Shown: positions 47,526-58,477 of the stretch, in pieces
How positions within the stretch are numbered: position 1 is the first letter of the stretch
Layout: every line of letters begins with the position of its first letter
NCBI GenBank assembly: GCA_964036275.1
Contig: OZ038434.1
Coordinates: 25,899,413 to 25,963,412 of the forward strand
Length of the DNA: 64,000 nucleotides
Direction of reading: 5' to 3'
Origin: Litoditis marina
Lineage: Eukaryota > Nematoda > Chromadorea > Rhabditida > Rhabditidae
Position numbers and translations under genes: made by a program
Notes under the pieces: generated by a model
Databases searched by the model: none
Told to the model about the DNA's origin: nothing
What the model saw: the letters and a program-made list of their open reading frames with translations, nothing else

Positions 47526-47931
47526 CCTTATTTTGGAAAGTGCGCACACTAGAAACCTTTCTGATCTCATGAAGTTTATAGTGTTTTATGTATGTATATT
47601 CGTACTTTGTACTTTGATCAAAGTTTCACCAACCATTAGCAATTTTTAGTCTATTATTTGTATTGAAACGTTTTCTCTCTTTTCGTTTCGGTTTCAATTG
47701 AATGTTTCACAGATTCACAGATGAGTGCGCAGCTGAACTCTTTCATTACGCGGGATGAACCCGTTAGAAGAGAGAGATAGGGAGAGAGAGAGAGAGAGAT
47801 TAATCAGAACATATACTATGTCAGGGCTTATGTTAAATTACTATTTATATTTAAAACGCTTAACTAAAAATAGGAGAGATTACATACTATTCATTTATTA
47901 AGTTAGCTGTATTATAAAGTTAGTGCAGTAC

Positions 47932-47995
47932 GTTTCGGCTCTGATTCGCTACGAAACTACACTGGCTAGCGGTCGAGCCTCATCAGGTGAACCCG
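47932..47995 (-). ncRNA. Hammerhead ribozyme-like core downstream of the retroelement
   Basis: On the minus strand CTGATGAG (47986-47979) is followed by GCTC, a ~33-nt loop, GAGCC and GAAAC (47936-47932). The helix GGCTC/GAGCC (47979-47975 with 47941-47937) sits exactly where stem II of a hammerhead belongs, between CUGAUGA and GAAA. I could not find a convincing stem III with the NUH cleavage triplet. Penelope-like elements are known to carry hammerheads with very short stem III. A competing 9-bp pairing GGCTAGCGG/CCGCTAGCC is also possible. Confidence 0.45.
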
Positions 47996-48361
47996 CTAGC
48001 CATCAATTTGGATTATATAATAAAGTAATTATTTCTACATATTGCAAAAGAAAGGAAAGTTTTCAGCAATACCAACTTAATTCAGCAAATCTTATTCTAT
48101 CTTACTGTTATTAAATTTTATTCTAATATCTAACAGATGCTATTCATTAAAAAATAAGGAGAAAAACAGTTGTCGAATGAGATACTAATTTTCATCCCTT
48201 ATATTTATATCCATATTTGCGCGGTTTGTTGTTGTTTTCCCATCGACCTTATCAAGAGTAGCTTCCTATGAGCAAGATTGGGGTAACAATGTCTGGTGTG
48301 TTCCAAGAAACGGTGGTATTGGTGGGAAACAAACACATTAGATAAAACGATCGTTCAAAGA

Positions 48362-49195
48362 TCAAATATCTCTAAAAGCTGATCTTAAAAGATTAGGATC
48401 ATATTTGAATTTGATTAACTCATTATTTTTGACTATGTTTCTAATTTTGTTGAGAATGATGGCTTTGGGATACGAGTTATCAACAAATTCTTGAATTATG
48501 GTTTTCACTCTAATTAAGAAATCGTCTATTAGTGAGCAACTGCGACTGAATCTAATAACTTCTCCATGTAGTGTACTTAAGCCTAATCTGAGTGGAATAT
48601 TAGAGTCAAAGTGAGGATACCTCATGATCTTGAACCTGTAATCATCAGTTTTATTATAAAGTGCGGTAGAAATTCCCAAATTACTATCGATGTGTATATT
48701 TAAGTCCAAATAGTGAGCACTAGTATCAGTATCGTTAGTTTGATCGAGTGATAGTGAACTGTGATATATTTCATTACCGAACTGAGATACAAATTGTGTA
48801 ATATCTGGGTTATTTCTATTATAAAATAATAGCAAATCGTCCATATATCTGAATGCTATGATGTTCTTTCTCGAGAACAGTTTTTTGTTTTTTAAAACAA
48901 AGGCATATTCCATATAGCTGAGAGTCAAATCTGCTAGTAACGGGGATGTGTTATTTCCTTGCGGAATACCCTTAGTTTGTTTATATAGTTGACCACCATA
49001 TTTAGCAAAACTGTTATCTAGAATATAACTTATCATAGCCATGATTTCTTCTTGACCATAACTGTTGACGTTTGGTTTGTTTGATTGTTCTTTAGAGTAG
49101 AACGTGTGTTGGCTCTCAATGCTAATATAATCAATATGTTTTCCCGCATTTTTGAAACATAGGTCTATAATACTGAACACTGATTTTTTAACTAT
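48362..49195 (-). pseudogene. Truncated reverse transcriptase of a Penelope-like retroelement
   Basis: A 272-residue open frame has reverse-transcriptase signatures: TKGIPQGNNTSPLLADL (palm region before the active site), the catalytic FRYMDDLLLFYN, and the following YLDLNI strand. The C-terminal region (RLGLSTLHGEVIRFSRSCS...) resembles the Arg-rich thumb segment typical of Penelope-like enzymes. The frame stays open upstream to about 49195 and then runs into (GA)n, so the fingers and the first catalytic Asp motif are missing. No GIY-YIG endonuclease follows. This is a 5'-truncated, dead or endonuclease-lacking copy. The assignment to Penelope-like rather than another YMDD retroelement rests on these motifs and the nearby hammerhead-like core. 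Confidence 0.7.
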
Positions 49196-49199
49196 GGTG

Positions 49200-49727
49200 T
49201 GCGGTAGAGAGAGAGAGAGAGGGGGGGGGGAGATGGAGAGAGGGAGAGATAGAGAGAGAGGGAGATAGGGAGAGAGAGAGAGGGGGGGGGCAGATAGAGA
49301 GAGAGGGGAGAGATATAGAGAGAGAGAGAGAGAGAAAAGGAGAAAGAGAGAGAGAAAGGAAGAGACACAGAGACAAACAGAGTAAGCAAAAAGAAAGAGA
49401 GATATACAGACAGAAAGGAATGCTCTGTCTCACCAGCCCTTTGGATGCAATTATTTGTTTCCTAGATATCTTACAAAACCCCTATTTTGCTTCTCACATG
49501 CTCTCTTCTTCCTTTTTCATCGACATCTCTCTTCGCTCTCTCTTTCTCTAACTCTCTCTCTATCTATCTTTCTCCCTTCCTGCCTCTCTGTCTGTATCTT
49601 TCTTCTCTCCCACTCCTTTTCTCTCCCTCTCCTTTTCTCTCTCTCTCCCATCCCTTTCCCTCTCACTCCCTACCCCCTCTCTTTTTGTCTCGTTCTTTTC
49701 TTCTCGTCTTCTCTCTCTCTTCTTCCT

Positions 49728-49763
<36 letters not shown>

Positions 49764-49863
49764 TCTCTCTCTCTCTTCCTCTCTCTCTACTCACTCTCTC
49801 TCTCTCTCTCTCTCTCTCTCCTCCCCCTCTCTCTCTCTCTCCTCTTCCTCCTCTCTCCCTCCC

Positions 49864-49935
<72 letters not shown>
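49200..49935 (+). repeat. Opposed (GA)n and (CT)n tracts truncating the retroelement
   Basis: Purine tract 49203-49412 and pyrimidine tract 49500-49935 (the last ~70 bp pure CT) face each other around about 90 bp of unique DNA. The reverse transcriptase frame ends at the left edge. Confidence 0.9.
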
Positions 49936-49937
<2 letters not shown>

Positions 49938-50478
49938 CAGCCAATTAACACGAAACGGCGAATTTGCCATTTTATGACAAGAGACGTCGCGGTTCTTCAA
50001 AACATATTTCGTAACTTTTCTTTCACTTCGAGAAACAACTCACTCACTCACAGAAATGTTTTCAAACTTATCATCATAAAAGGTTCCTATCACTTCCAAT
50101 TATCTTTCTCTTAACTAATCTTGCAAACTAAAACTATTTCAGAACAGCTTCCATTCCGATTTACTTCGAGTAATATCCTCTCTATGATAAAAATTATGAT
50201 AAAAAAAACACTATATTTTCGAATATTGAAAAGATTCTCAAGATAGCCAGTACGTTGTTTGCTAGAACTGAATTATCACAAACACTTCGAGAATTCTCGA
50301 GAAAAATCGTTTTCAACTAACAAAATGTGTCTCTGATGACATTTCCGTTTGAAGTTGACGAATAAATTACACTTTTTCTCTTCAATTTGGACCACCCGGG
50401 GAGTAATTAAATACAACGCAATCCGCCTAATGACACCTGTAAATCTCTCACCGAAATCGCTTTGATACGCGCCGCTAC

Positions 50479-50505
50479 AGTCTCTCTCTCTATCTCTCTC
50501 TCTTA

Positions 50506-50541
<36 letters not shown>

Positions 50542-50720
50542 CTCTCTATCTAAATCTCTCTCTCTCTCTGTCTCACCCCTCCCCGCGCTCTCTCTCACTC
50601 TCTCTCTTTATCTCTAGCGCGCTCTACATCTCTATCTTTCTCTTTCTGTCTCTCTAGCGCGCATTCTTTCTCTATCTCTCTCATTCTCTATCTCACTCTC
50701 TTCCTCTCTCTATCTCTCTA
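50479..50720 (+). repeat. (CT)n tract upstream of the four-span gene
   Basis: Ends about 50 bp before the ATG at 50769. Contains the interspersed word TCTAGCGCGC. Confidence 0.85.
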
Positions 50721-50768
50721 CAATACCCGCCTCTCGTTGAATACTTTCGGCAAAACATTCGTGTCAAG

Positions 50769-51138
50769 ATGAAATTTCGACTTGATGCTGTGCACATTCC
50801 ATTGGGAAATGCGAAAAATTCAAACCTTGGCTCGGGTATGTCACTTTCTCTCTCTCTTTTTCTCTCTCTCTCACTCTCTCTCACTCTCGCTCTCTCTCTC
50901 TTTCTCTCTATCTCTATCTCTGTCTTCTCTCCCTACCTCTCATTCTCTCTATCTCCTCTTTCTCTCGCTTTCTCTCTTCTCTATTGTCTCCCTGAAAAGT
51001 GCATGCAAATATGTATGATAACTGCTCATATTTCACTATGCTGTTCATACATATCGATTATTACCTTCAACCAGACTATCTTGAATTGTGTGACCAATCT
51101 ATACATTATTTGAGAAAGAGGCGGAACGTACCACTTAT

Positions 51139-51230
<92 letters not shown>

Positions 51231-54200
51231 CTCTATAATAATTCCCAGTGCAATTGTTGGATTTAAGTTTACCTCCTTTGAAAAAGTAGTCAAAAGTTGC
51301 AGATACAACTGTATATTTTTACTACTACGATACAAAATATTATTACAAAAAGAAATAATACCACTGTTTATATTTGTGTTATTTCAGTACCCCCTGAGAT
51401 GTATTTTGGATTGTATGACTGGCTATCTCATCCCACCCCCGGCTCCCACTGTCCATGTAATTTAAACGCGAAGGTTAGTTTTTAGTTTTTAAGATTAGTT
51501 AAGGTTATTTTCAAGGTAAACTGAGGATACTTATTACCTTTAAAGAAGGACGATAATGTGGACCAATCTCGTGTCAACGGTCCTTTAAACTGCAATTGAA
51601 GAATGTATTACAGTTAAAAGGACTGAACCGTTGCGATTGGACCACATAATTGTCCTTCTTTCAGGATAGTTAAGGGTAGTTTTGCTTTTTAGTTATTGTT
51701 GCCAAAGTATAATAAAGTGTACAAACAAGCATACTTGGTTGTGTCGATGTTATCAAGATTATTAATATAACGCTCTAGTTGTTTGTTCCACGCACTTATA
51801 ACCCTCTACAGTAATATGCTCGAATTTCCAGGTCAAAGTTCGATATGTTGGTGTGATTGGATTTTCTCCAAATTTCAGTGTTGTCTTTTTCACTTTAACT
51901 TACTACAAGCTCTGAAAGTTTGAAACCAGAATAATAAAATATTCATTAGCAACAGCATCCTGAATATTTGACGGATTACTGTTGAAGGACATCGATTGGT
52001 GAAACAGACTATAGGATAGCGGTTTAAGAGTGGCGCCTTTTCAACTTATTTGTTTGAAAATATCACATTTTCAACGAAACATTCATGATGTAAACCATAG
52101 AGGAAAAGTGGAGGAAAGTTATGCGCAATAGAAACTGTTCAACAACATTTAATATTTTATAATTTCCCGATAGAACAATTTTTGCCTTTTTCAGAAGTCG
52201 ATTCTCGCCATTATTTCCTTTCTCCTTCTGTTGATACTGGGCATCGCCCAATACTTCTTCATCGAAAAGTTCTACATTGTCGTTCCACCGCTTGGTGAGT
52301 ATAGTTTTCTGTTGTATTTGGCAGATATAGAAATTCAAGTTTGTATTGAATGAATAATTACCAGATTCGCAGTGTAAATTACAAAAACCATATTATCATT
52401 GGTTTTTGGGGTCGTTTCACGCTTTATGAAAAACTTTAGTTATCGTATGACTAGCTAAGTGAAAGGTTGCTAGACACGTAAAATGCACAATTTGATATTA
52501 CTTCATTCAACTTTATAATGTGTTTTTCGTATTGAGGGAGTTAGGGTCATAGAGTAGTTTGCAAATGCGCTCTTTGAGATCTTCTCATTTGCGATTTGCA
52601 GACTAGTAATCTAGTCAGGAAATTCAGGCATTATTTGCACCTTACTGTGACTGCCCATTAAAAAGATATCTTCCGGGTCGGGAAAATGTTTTTAGAAAAA
52701 GTTCCAACTATAAAACATAGGGTAGAATAGTGTGTGATAATCCAATTCACAGAGTTATTTTTTTTATAATTTGTGAGTTTCGCAGCGAAACTTGAAACGA
52801 GAAAATTGAAGTGCTGTTATACTGTTAGTCAATAGCACAGTCACGTGAAAAGTGTTAAACACAGCAGAACTCAGAAGTGTGTAATGACAAATTTTACGAT
52901 TCCTCATTAGAATGCTAACTTTACGTGATTAATCAATTTACTTATAGTACACTAGTAATGTTCCGCGTTGCACTTGCGAGTCTCAAGTGGACCAAGTTTG
53001 CACTTGTGCACTGAGTTTTGAAATGTTGGGTTGGAAAAAAATCATAAAAGAGGAAAAATCTCATTTTGAAAGCTAAAAAAAGAATAACTATTTTTACTTT
53101 TAGCTCACGCGGTCCTGTTTTTGGTGGAAATCGTGTTTTTTCTGCTGTACATTCACGGACTTTTCTCGGAAAGAGCACCGTTTTTCCTGCCACTTCTCAT
53201 CACTCAGGTGAGTAGTTAGTTGTAACTCAGGGAGAGTTTACGGTAATACCGTAACACCGTAACCTTGAACACAGTTTTTACTTGTTAGGTTACCTGTGTT
53301 ACTAGATTACTAGGTTACGCAGGTTACGTTCGTTAAAGCTCATATTATTCAGATGATTCATGATTATATATTGCTTCTACTTCGTGCGAATCCAAAAAAC
53401 AACTTAGGATTAGGATTTCATGGAAAACGAATGAAAAACGTACCAAATTTTCATATTTTGCCAACAATAATCAATGTCTATACTTTCAGGTGATTCGCGT
53501 TGTGTCGTTGACAGTTGTTGTCATTTACTACATCGTGGAGTTGTTTGTTCGAGAAGAAAAACAACCGAATATCCAGATTCCGGCACTCAACTATAGCTCG
53601 TATCATAACAGTGGTGAGAATCAAAAATCAGCGAGTAGACTGATGTGTAGTTTGATCTACACACCGAATGTCAATATATTTCGTCTAAGAGCAAATGAAT
53701 CAAACTACAAACATGTTGGGATAGAGTAGACATACACTATTTTGCTTGTTTCGAGAAGAGCGAACCCTGTTTTTTTCGACTTTTTTTCGTCTACAAAATC
53801 ACGGGCCTAAAAGAAACCTTTTAGGCTCGTGACTTTTCACCTATGAGAGTACCACATGTTTAATTTAACCATTGCCTTTTATGAAGGACGTTTGTGAACA
53901 AAGTTACAGCTGCTGATATAAGTAGCCCAACGACTGAATTGTTACTGTTAGACCATAGGTGTGCACTTCGTATGGGTTCTGGTGCTGCTTTCCAGTTTGA
54001 ATATCTAACAAGTTTCAAACTACACATTTTTGCTGATAGATATCATTTATAGTTACTGTAATTTGATAAAATTCCGATTGCAGCAGCCTTCCTCTCCCGT
54101 GTGATCGGCCATCTGGTTTTCTGGCTCTTCGGCCACATATTTCTCTTCTACGTGGTTTACGCGTGTTATAGGGTGAGTGAGATGATGATACAATGCACAA

Positions 54201-54710
54201 AGTTGCTTTAATAATATAGTTAATATAAAATGAGTCCAATACCATGCACGTTACGGCTGTATCGATGGGTAAGTTGCTCTTTCACTTCGACAGCAGAATT
54301 AGACGAATGCGTGTATATAGCGCTGGGAAGGGCACTGTAAGGTTTGAAGTATGTTTGAGTTGGACCGCAAATAGTTCAAAATATAGTTCGAAATCGTAGT
54401 CGATACTGCAAAAATATTGCTTTTTTTCTCATTTTCCAGCACTACATCAATGATTAATTCATGATCTCCGTATTTACAAATATTTTCACGTGACTACCCC
54501 AACAACTACGTTGAAACCCTATATTTCAACAAAGTATAATACAAATTTTCACTAAGTTTTATTTTATATTATAAAACCTTGTATTTGTAGATGTACTCCT
54601 CCCCTGCCGAGCGCCGTCCCCAAAAAGAGTACGAAGTCGCGAGACCGGTTCACAATGTCATTGTACTCGAACAACCCATCGAACAGGCCATGTACGGAAA
54701 GAAGACATAG
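50769..54710 (+). CDS. Four-transmembrane (tetraspan-type) membrane protein
   Basis: Seven exons with consistent phases: 50769-50835, 51388-51473, 52195-52294, 53104-53207, 53490-53613, 54084-54172, 54591-54710; 229 aa, ending [10 protein letters not shown] hydrophilic N-terminus ([19 protein letters not shown]...) and a short Cys-containing segment ([11 protein letters not shown]) precede four hydrophobic segments at about 53-75 ([20 protein letters not shown]), 87-105 ([18 protein letters not shown]), 121-141 ([16 protein letters not shown]) and 168-190 ([20 protein letters not shown]). The charged cytosolic-type tail has [11 protein letters not shown]. The topology resembles small four-span families of endomembranes or plasma membrane that are expanded in nematodes; I cannot name the subfamily. 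Intron 1 is largely (CT)n. The sixth exon has a tandem NAGNAG acceptor that would add or drop one alanine. Later exons use acceptors TTTCAG, TTTTAG, TTGCAG and TTGTAG. An alternative start is the ATG at 51399. Confidence 0.82.
50842..51235 (+). repeat. (CT)n tracts in intron 1 of the four-span gene
   Basis: 50842-50985 imperfect and 51139-51228 almost pure CT (about 45 units), together filling much of a 552-bp intron. Confidence 0.9.
51541..51662. repeat. Hairpin MITE with AAGAAGGACGATAATGTGG ends, in an intron of the four-span gene
   Basis: Inverted ends and an inner inverted pair CCTTTAAACTGCAATTG / TACAGTTAAAAGG form a near full-length hairpin. A second copy lies at 24509-24625. Confidence 0.7.
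52826..52955. repeat. CACGTGA MITE copy, in an intron of the four-span gene
   Basis: GTCAATAGCACAGTCACGTG ... CACAGCAGAACTCAG ... CATTAGAATGC ... TTTACGTGATTA; same family. A diverged relative is also built into both outer arms of the Foldback element (about 31900-31985 and 37650-37735). Confidence 0.65.
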
Positions 54711-57700
54711 AGAGAGAGAATCTCTCCTTCTATCTCTCTCTCTTTCTCTCTCTTACCTCTCACATCTTTTTATCTTATCTCTATCCCTATCTTCCTCTTT
54801 CTTTACTGCACCTTGCTCTCTTCCTACATCATTTTCCATTTTTCTAATTTTGATGGAGAAGGAAAAAGGAAAAATATACATAATGTTAACGATAATGTGT
54901 GCGTAAAATATCAAAGACCCAAAGTTTTTTCTAGATAGAAAAACTTTCGTTCCCTACTTAAAACTGTTGTGATCGTCGTGTGAATTTCTCTAAACGAGTG
55001 CAAATTTAGTGAACCGGTGTTTTAGTCTGAAAGTGAACAACAAACTAAAAAATATTGAGTTTATCGCGGGTTTTTCCAGTATTACCATGTTATTTTCTGT
55101 TTCTTTTCTCATTTTGTCTACGCTGAACAAAGATGCAGCTGAAATTCAATCAATACGTATGTTTTCAACAATGAAACTTCAGCTGTATCTAAAAGCAGCG
55201 TGAGAACTGTGAACACAAAGTTCTTCTCGATTGATTCACACGTGTATTTGAAGTACTGACATGGGTGAACAGTCAAGGGCCTAAACGGTTCCTTTAAGGC
55301 CCGCGATTTTCGTAGCCGAAATCACCCTATTACGGCCGCGTAGAATGACATTTTTCGTCTCAAATACTAGATTTAGTTTTTTTTCCTGCTCACCCTAGCG
55401 TACTTACTCGGAAAATGAAAGAAAATCTAGAGTAGTGCAACACAATTGGATTCAAATTCAATCAAAACGTGGTCGTTACCAGATTCGCGGCCCTTTTAGG
55501 GCCTTTTGGGCCACTCGCTCACCCGAAATCTCCCCTTTAGGGCCTAATAGTCGATTGACTTTTCACCTGAGGATCATGAAATGTTTACCCTGTAAAGTTA
55601 CTCACGTGGAACCTGAAGGATGCTTACCCTTCACGTGACTACCACGTGACTACCACGTGACTACACGAGTTTCTACTACTATTATATATTACAGTTTAAT
55701 AGCAGGTTGTTTACCCTATTATATTCACAGTACATATTCTAATAAACCGTACAATTTCATATTACTTGTTCACTTCCAATACAAATGAACTACGGAATAA
55801 GAATTCAACTCTCTGAATGGTCGCTAACCAATGAGGTAAGTGAATTCGCTCTCGCTTGTATAAACTTTCCACTTCACCTTTTCCATCAAGGTAGTGACAA
55901 TAAAATTACTCGAAATTACAATTGTTGCTGTTTTTCTTGATTACAACGCAAGTAGAATACTTGCTAATTTGATAGTTTGTATGCTAATTTGAACCAAGGT
56001 TTCTTTGCGAACCCAGGCAGATCGTTTCCCTGTAGACTGCGGGTTTTTCAATTTTTCGTTTTAGTTTGATCTAGATACCCGTACCAATTCCCAAATGTCG
56101 ACCGAGAAGCAACGATAGCGAACTACTAGCAGCCCTTTAGAGCAACATGCACCGTTTACGCTTGTACTTTAGGAATCTCTGCTTCGCAAGTCTTACTGCC
56201 TCTTCAATTGCTCACACAATCGTAGTTTTATCCATTTGTCGGCGTCGTCTTGACCAGTAAGGCTCTTAGGAGATATAGATATGGACTCTGATTTATCCAC
56301 CTCTAAAGACTCTCATCCCCCATTAGTCCAGATTGCTCACTACAAAACACGAGCAGAAAACAGTTCTAATAATATGAAGTCATTGCGCATATATTACAAA
56401 ATAACACCAATTAGCTTAATTACCACAAGATTGTAAGTTCTGTTAAGTTTTCGGAAAGGCAACCCTCAGGATGCGAAACTTTTTTGGTTTTCTGAAACGC
56501 CCGTACGCTGTGTTTGTTGTTTGATTCGATTGACTCTTTCTCTAGGTTGGACAGAGAAAGAGAAAGAGAAAGAGAAAAGAAAAAGACAAAGAAAAAGAGA
56601 GAAGTAGAATGGAAAGAGAAGAGAGAAGAGAGCAAGCTTGCCATAAACACACAGCGTTTGTCATTCTAGGAGGGCGTTTACAGTATGCTTTTGAATCTTT
56701 CATTGAATTCTATTGAAAACTTCGCTCGAAGATGATTGAATGAAAAGTCAACGGTCGTTCGAAGTTTATTCTGTACGAGCTTTTGTAGGACTAAATAGGT
56801 GAATTAGCGCAGTTATGAAAGTGATGAGTTCAACCTGATAGAACGCCTCATCACATTCTGGCCATTTAGTCGCCAACTCGATTTGAGGGATCAAAACGTG
56901 GTTCTGACCAAATGGTTCAGCTCAAACGTCAATGTTTCAGACTTTGCTATAGGGAGTGCTAAATTCATGAATGGCTGAACACGACGCTACGAGAGTATTC
57001 AGTCGTCAATCTTGGGAATCGATGACATGTGTCCGTACACAGCGGAAATTGAGACATACAGTACCCTCCCGCCTTTCCGTTGGCGACGACTATATAGTCT
57101 GAAAAATCCCTTAATTTTACAAGTGGTTTTACTGCCTCTTCATTTGCTCATCAACGAATGTAGTTTTACTGTCTCAGTGCGTACCCACCCTGACCAGTGA
57201 GGCTCCAAGGCGATCTACCCGTCTTACCAGGAATTAAGACTCTATCCACCTCTTAATTTCCCCTAAGGAGACAATTCGATTGAATCAGCTATAACTACTA
57301 CTCAATTTCTTTCCCGAGGCGCCGGCTCAACTTCTGATCCTGATAATAACCGCTTAGACCGGGGATGATCCCGGGTTGCGTTGGGAAAAGAAAAAAGGGT
57401 CCCGCCACTACAACTAAGCAGTTCACTAGAATAATCTGGGTATCACGTATTTCTCATCTGCACACCACTCTGGTATGATGATGTAGAAGTGAGGAAAGAA
57501 CTAATCCCGTAAAAAATGGAAAAACAAAAAAAGCTTTTTCGTTTCTCGAGTTTCGTTTCGAGTCAGAACTGGGAAAAGTGAGCATTATTTCAACAAAAAA
57601 CTATGTTTTCTTATGCTGAGAGATCGTTAACAATTGAACATGCCGTTGTTCAATAAGCCCATATATAGTTCTTTCGCTTTTCAATCTTTGTTTGACCGTT

Positions 57701-57890
57701 ATTTGTTCTGTTAGTTCTTTACTGTCAAATTTGATGTAGTGCAGAAATATTTTCAGCTGATTTGGCGAATGAGAAAGTGATCTTTGGTACAGTTCTTCTC
57801 TCACCTCTGATAAAGAGCACAATCCAGTAGGAATGAAAACACTCCGGTTGATTGCAATTCGTATGTTCTGGAGAGGTAGCCCCTACTAAG
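54711..57890. other. Gene-free stretch between the four-span gene and peptide gene copy 1
   Basis: A GGGCCT-rich patch (55275-55560), a triple CACGTGACTAC tandem (55636-55668), a GA tract and two copies of a dispersed repeat (56185-56330, 57110-57270). No gene supported. Confidence 0.5.
56536..56640 (+). repeat. GA-rich tract
   Basis: AGAGAAAGAGAAAG-type purine tract. No gene. Confidence 0.85.
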
Positions 57891-57898
57891 CCTCAGGC

Positions 57899-57991
57899 AC
57901 TATAAAACAACATAGAAATGAATAGAACCTCAGTGTAGACACAGCATCCAACTGTGTGCTACAGTAACCCATAGTCGCTGCCCGCTCGAAT
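57899..57991 (+). promoter_or_regulatory. Probable promoter/5' leader of peptide gene copy 1
   Basis: CTATAAAA at about 57898-57905 is TATA-like. The block 57953-57991, just before the ATG (contains GCTACAGTAACCCATAGTC), is repeated with about one mismatch upstream of the inverted paralogue (62785-62823). Conservation right up to the ATG in both copies marks it as a shared leader or core promoter, or simply as part of a recent duplication. Confidence 0.45.
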
Positions 57992-58333
57992 ATGATGTTC
58001 AAGACAGTCCTTCTTCTTCTTTTCGTTGTCGCAATGGAAGCTAGACATCATCACAAAAATAGGTGAGTGAAGAGAAAGAGAGAGAGAAAATATAGACTTC
58101 ACAAACCCCAAATTTCCTCAAATGTTTTTTTAAACACTTTTTACATAATTTTTTCCAGATCTGACCGCGCCTTCTTTGGTCGAAACTGTTTCATCTCTGC
58201 CTCGCAATGTATATTTCGACAGAATACAGTATACGATACGAATACATTCCGAACCTATCTTGGTCTGTCCGATCGCATCAAAAAGTCAATCGACCGAAGA
58301 AGCTGGCTTTTCCCAACTGTTTCCTTCGTTTGA
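57992..58333 (+). CDS. Secreted neuropeptide-like precursor with allatostatin-C-like Cys core (copy 1)
   Basis: Two exons, 57992-58062 and 58159-58333, phase 2/1, 81 aa; intron gtgagt...ttttccag. Residues 1-17 (MMFKTVLLLLFVVAMEA) are a clear signal peptide, followed by a His/Lys/Arg-rich stretch and the core RNCFISASQCIF, then RQNTVYDTNTFRTYLG and a basic tail. The C-x6-C loop with an aromatic after the first Cys and a Phe just after the second resembles the disulfide ring of allatostatin C/somatostatin-type peptides (C-Y-F-N-P-I-S-C-F). The family call is inferred from this spacing only. The Arg flanking the core on both sides could be a processing site. A TATA-like CTATAAAA lies about 93 bp upstream and AATAAA at 58472-58477. 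An inverted paralogue lies at 62286-62784; the residues around the core are the best conserved part of the two. Confidence 0.72.
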
Positions 58334-58471
58334 GAAGTATAGAACAATGTAACAATTGTATTTACAAAAAAGAAAATACTACGCCAAATACCCAAATATG
58401 TGATAGTTTAGAAGACTAATATTCCATTGTACAGTGTGTACGAACTATGTGTCTGTTGATAATGTTTAGAG

Positions 58472-58477
58472 AATAAA
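58472..58477 (+). terminator. Polyadenylation signal AATAAA of peptide gene copy 1
   Basis: AATAAA about 140 bp after the stop codon, in an AT-rich 3' flank. Confidence 0.5.
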
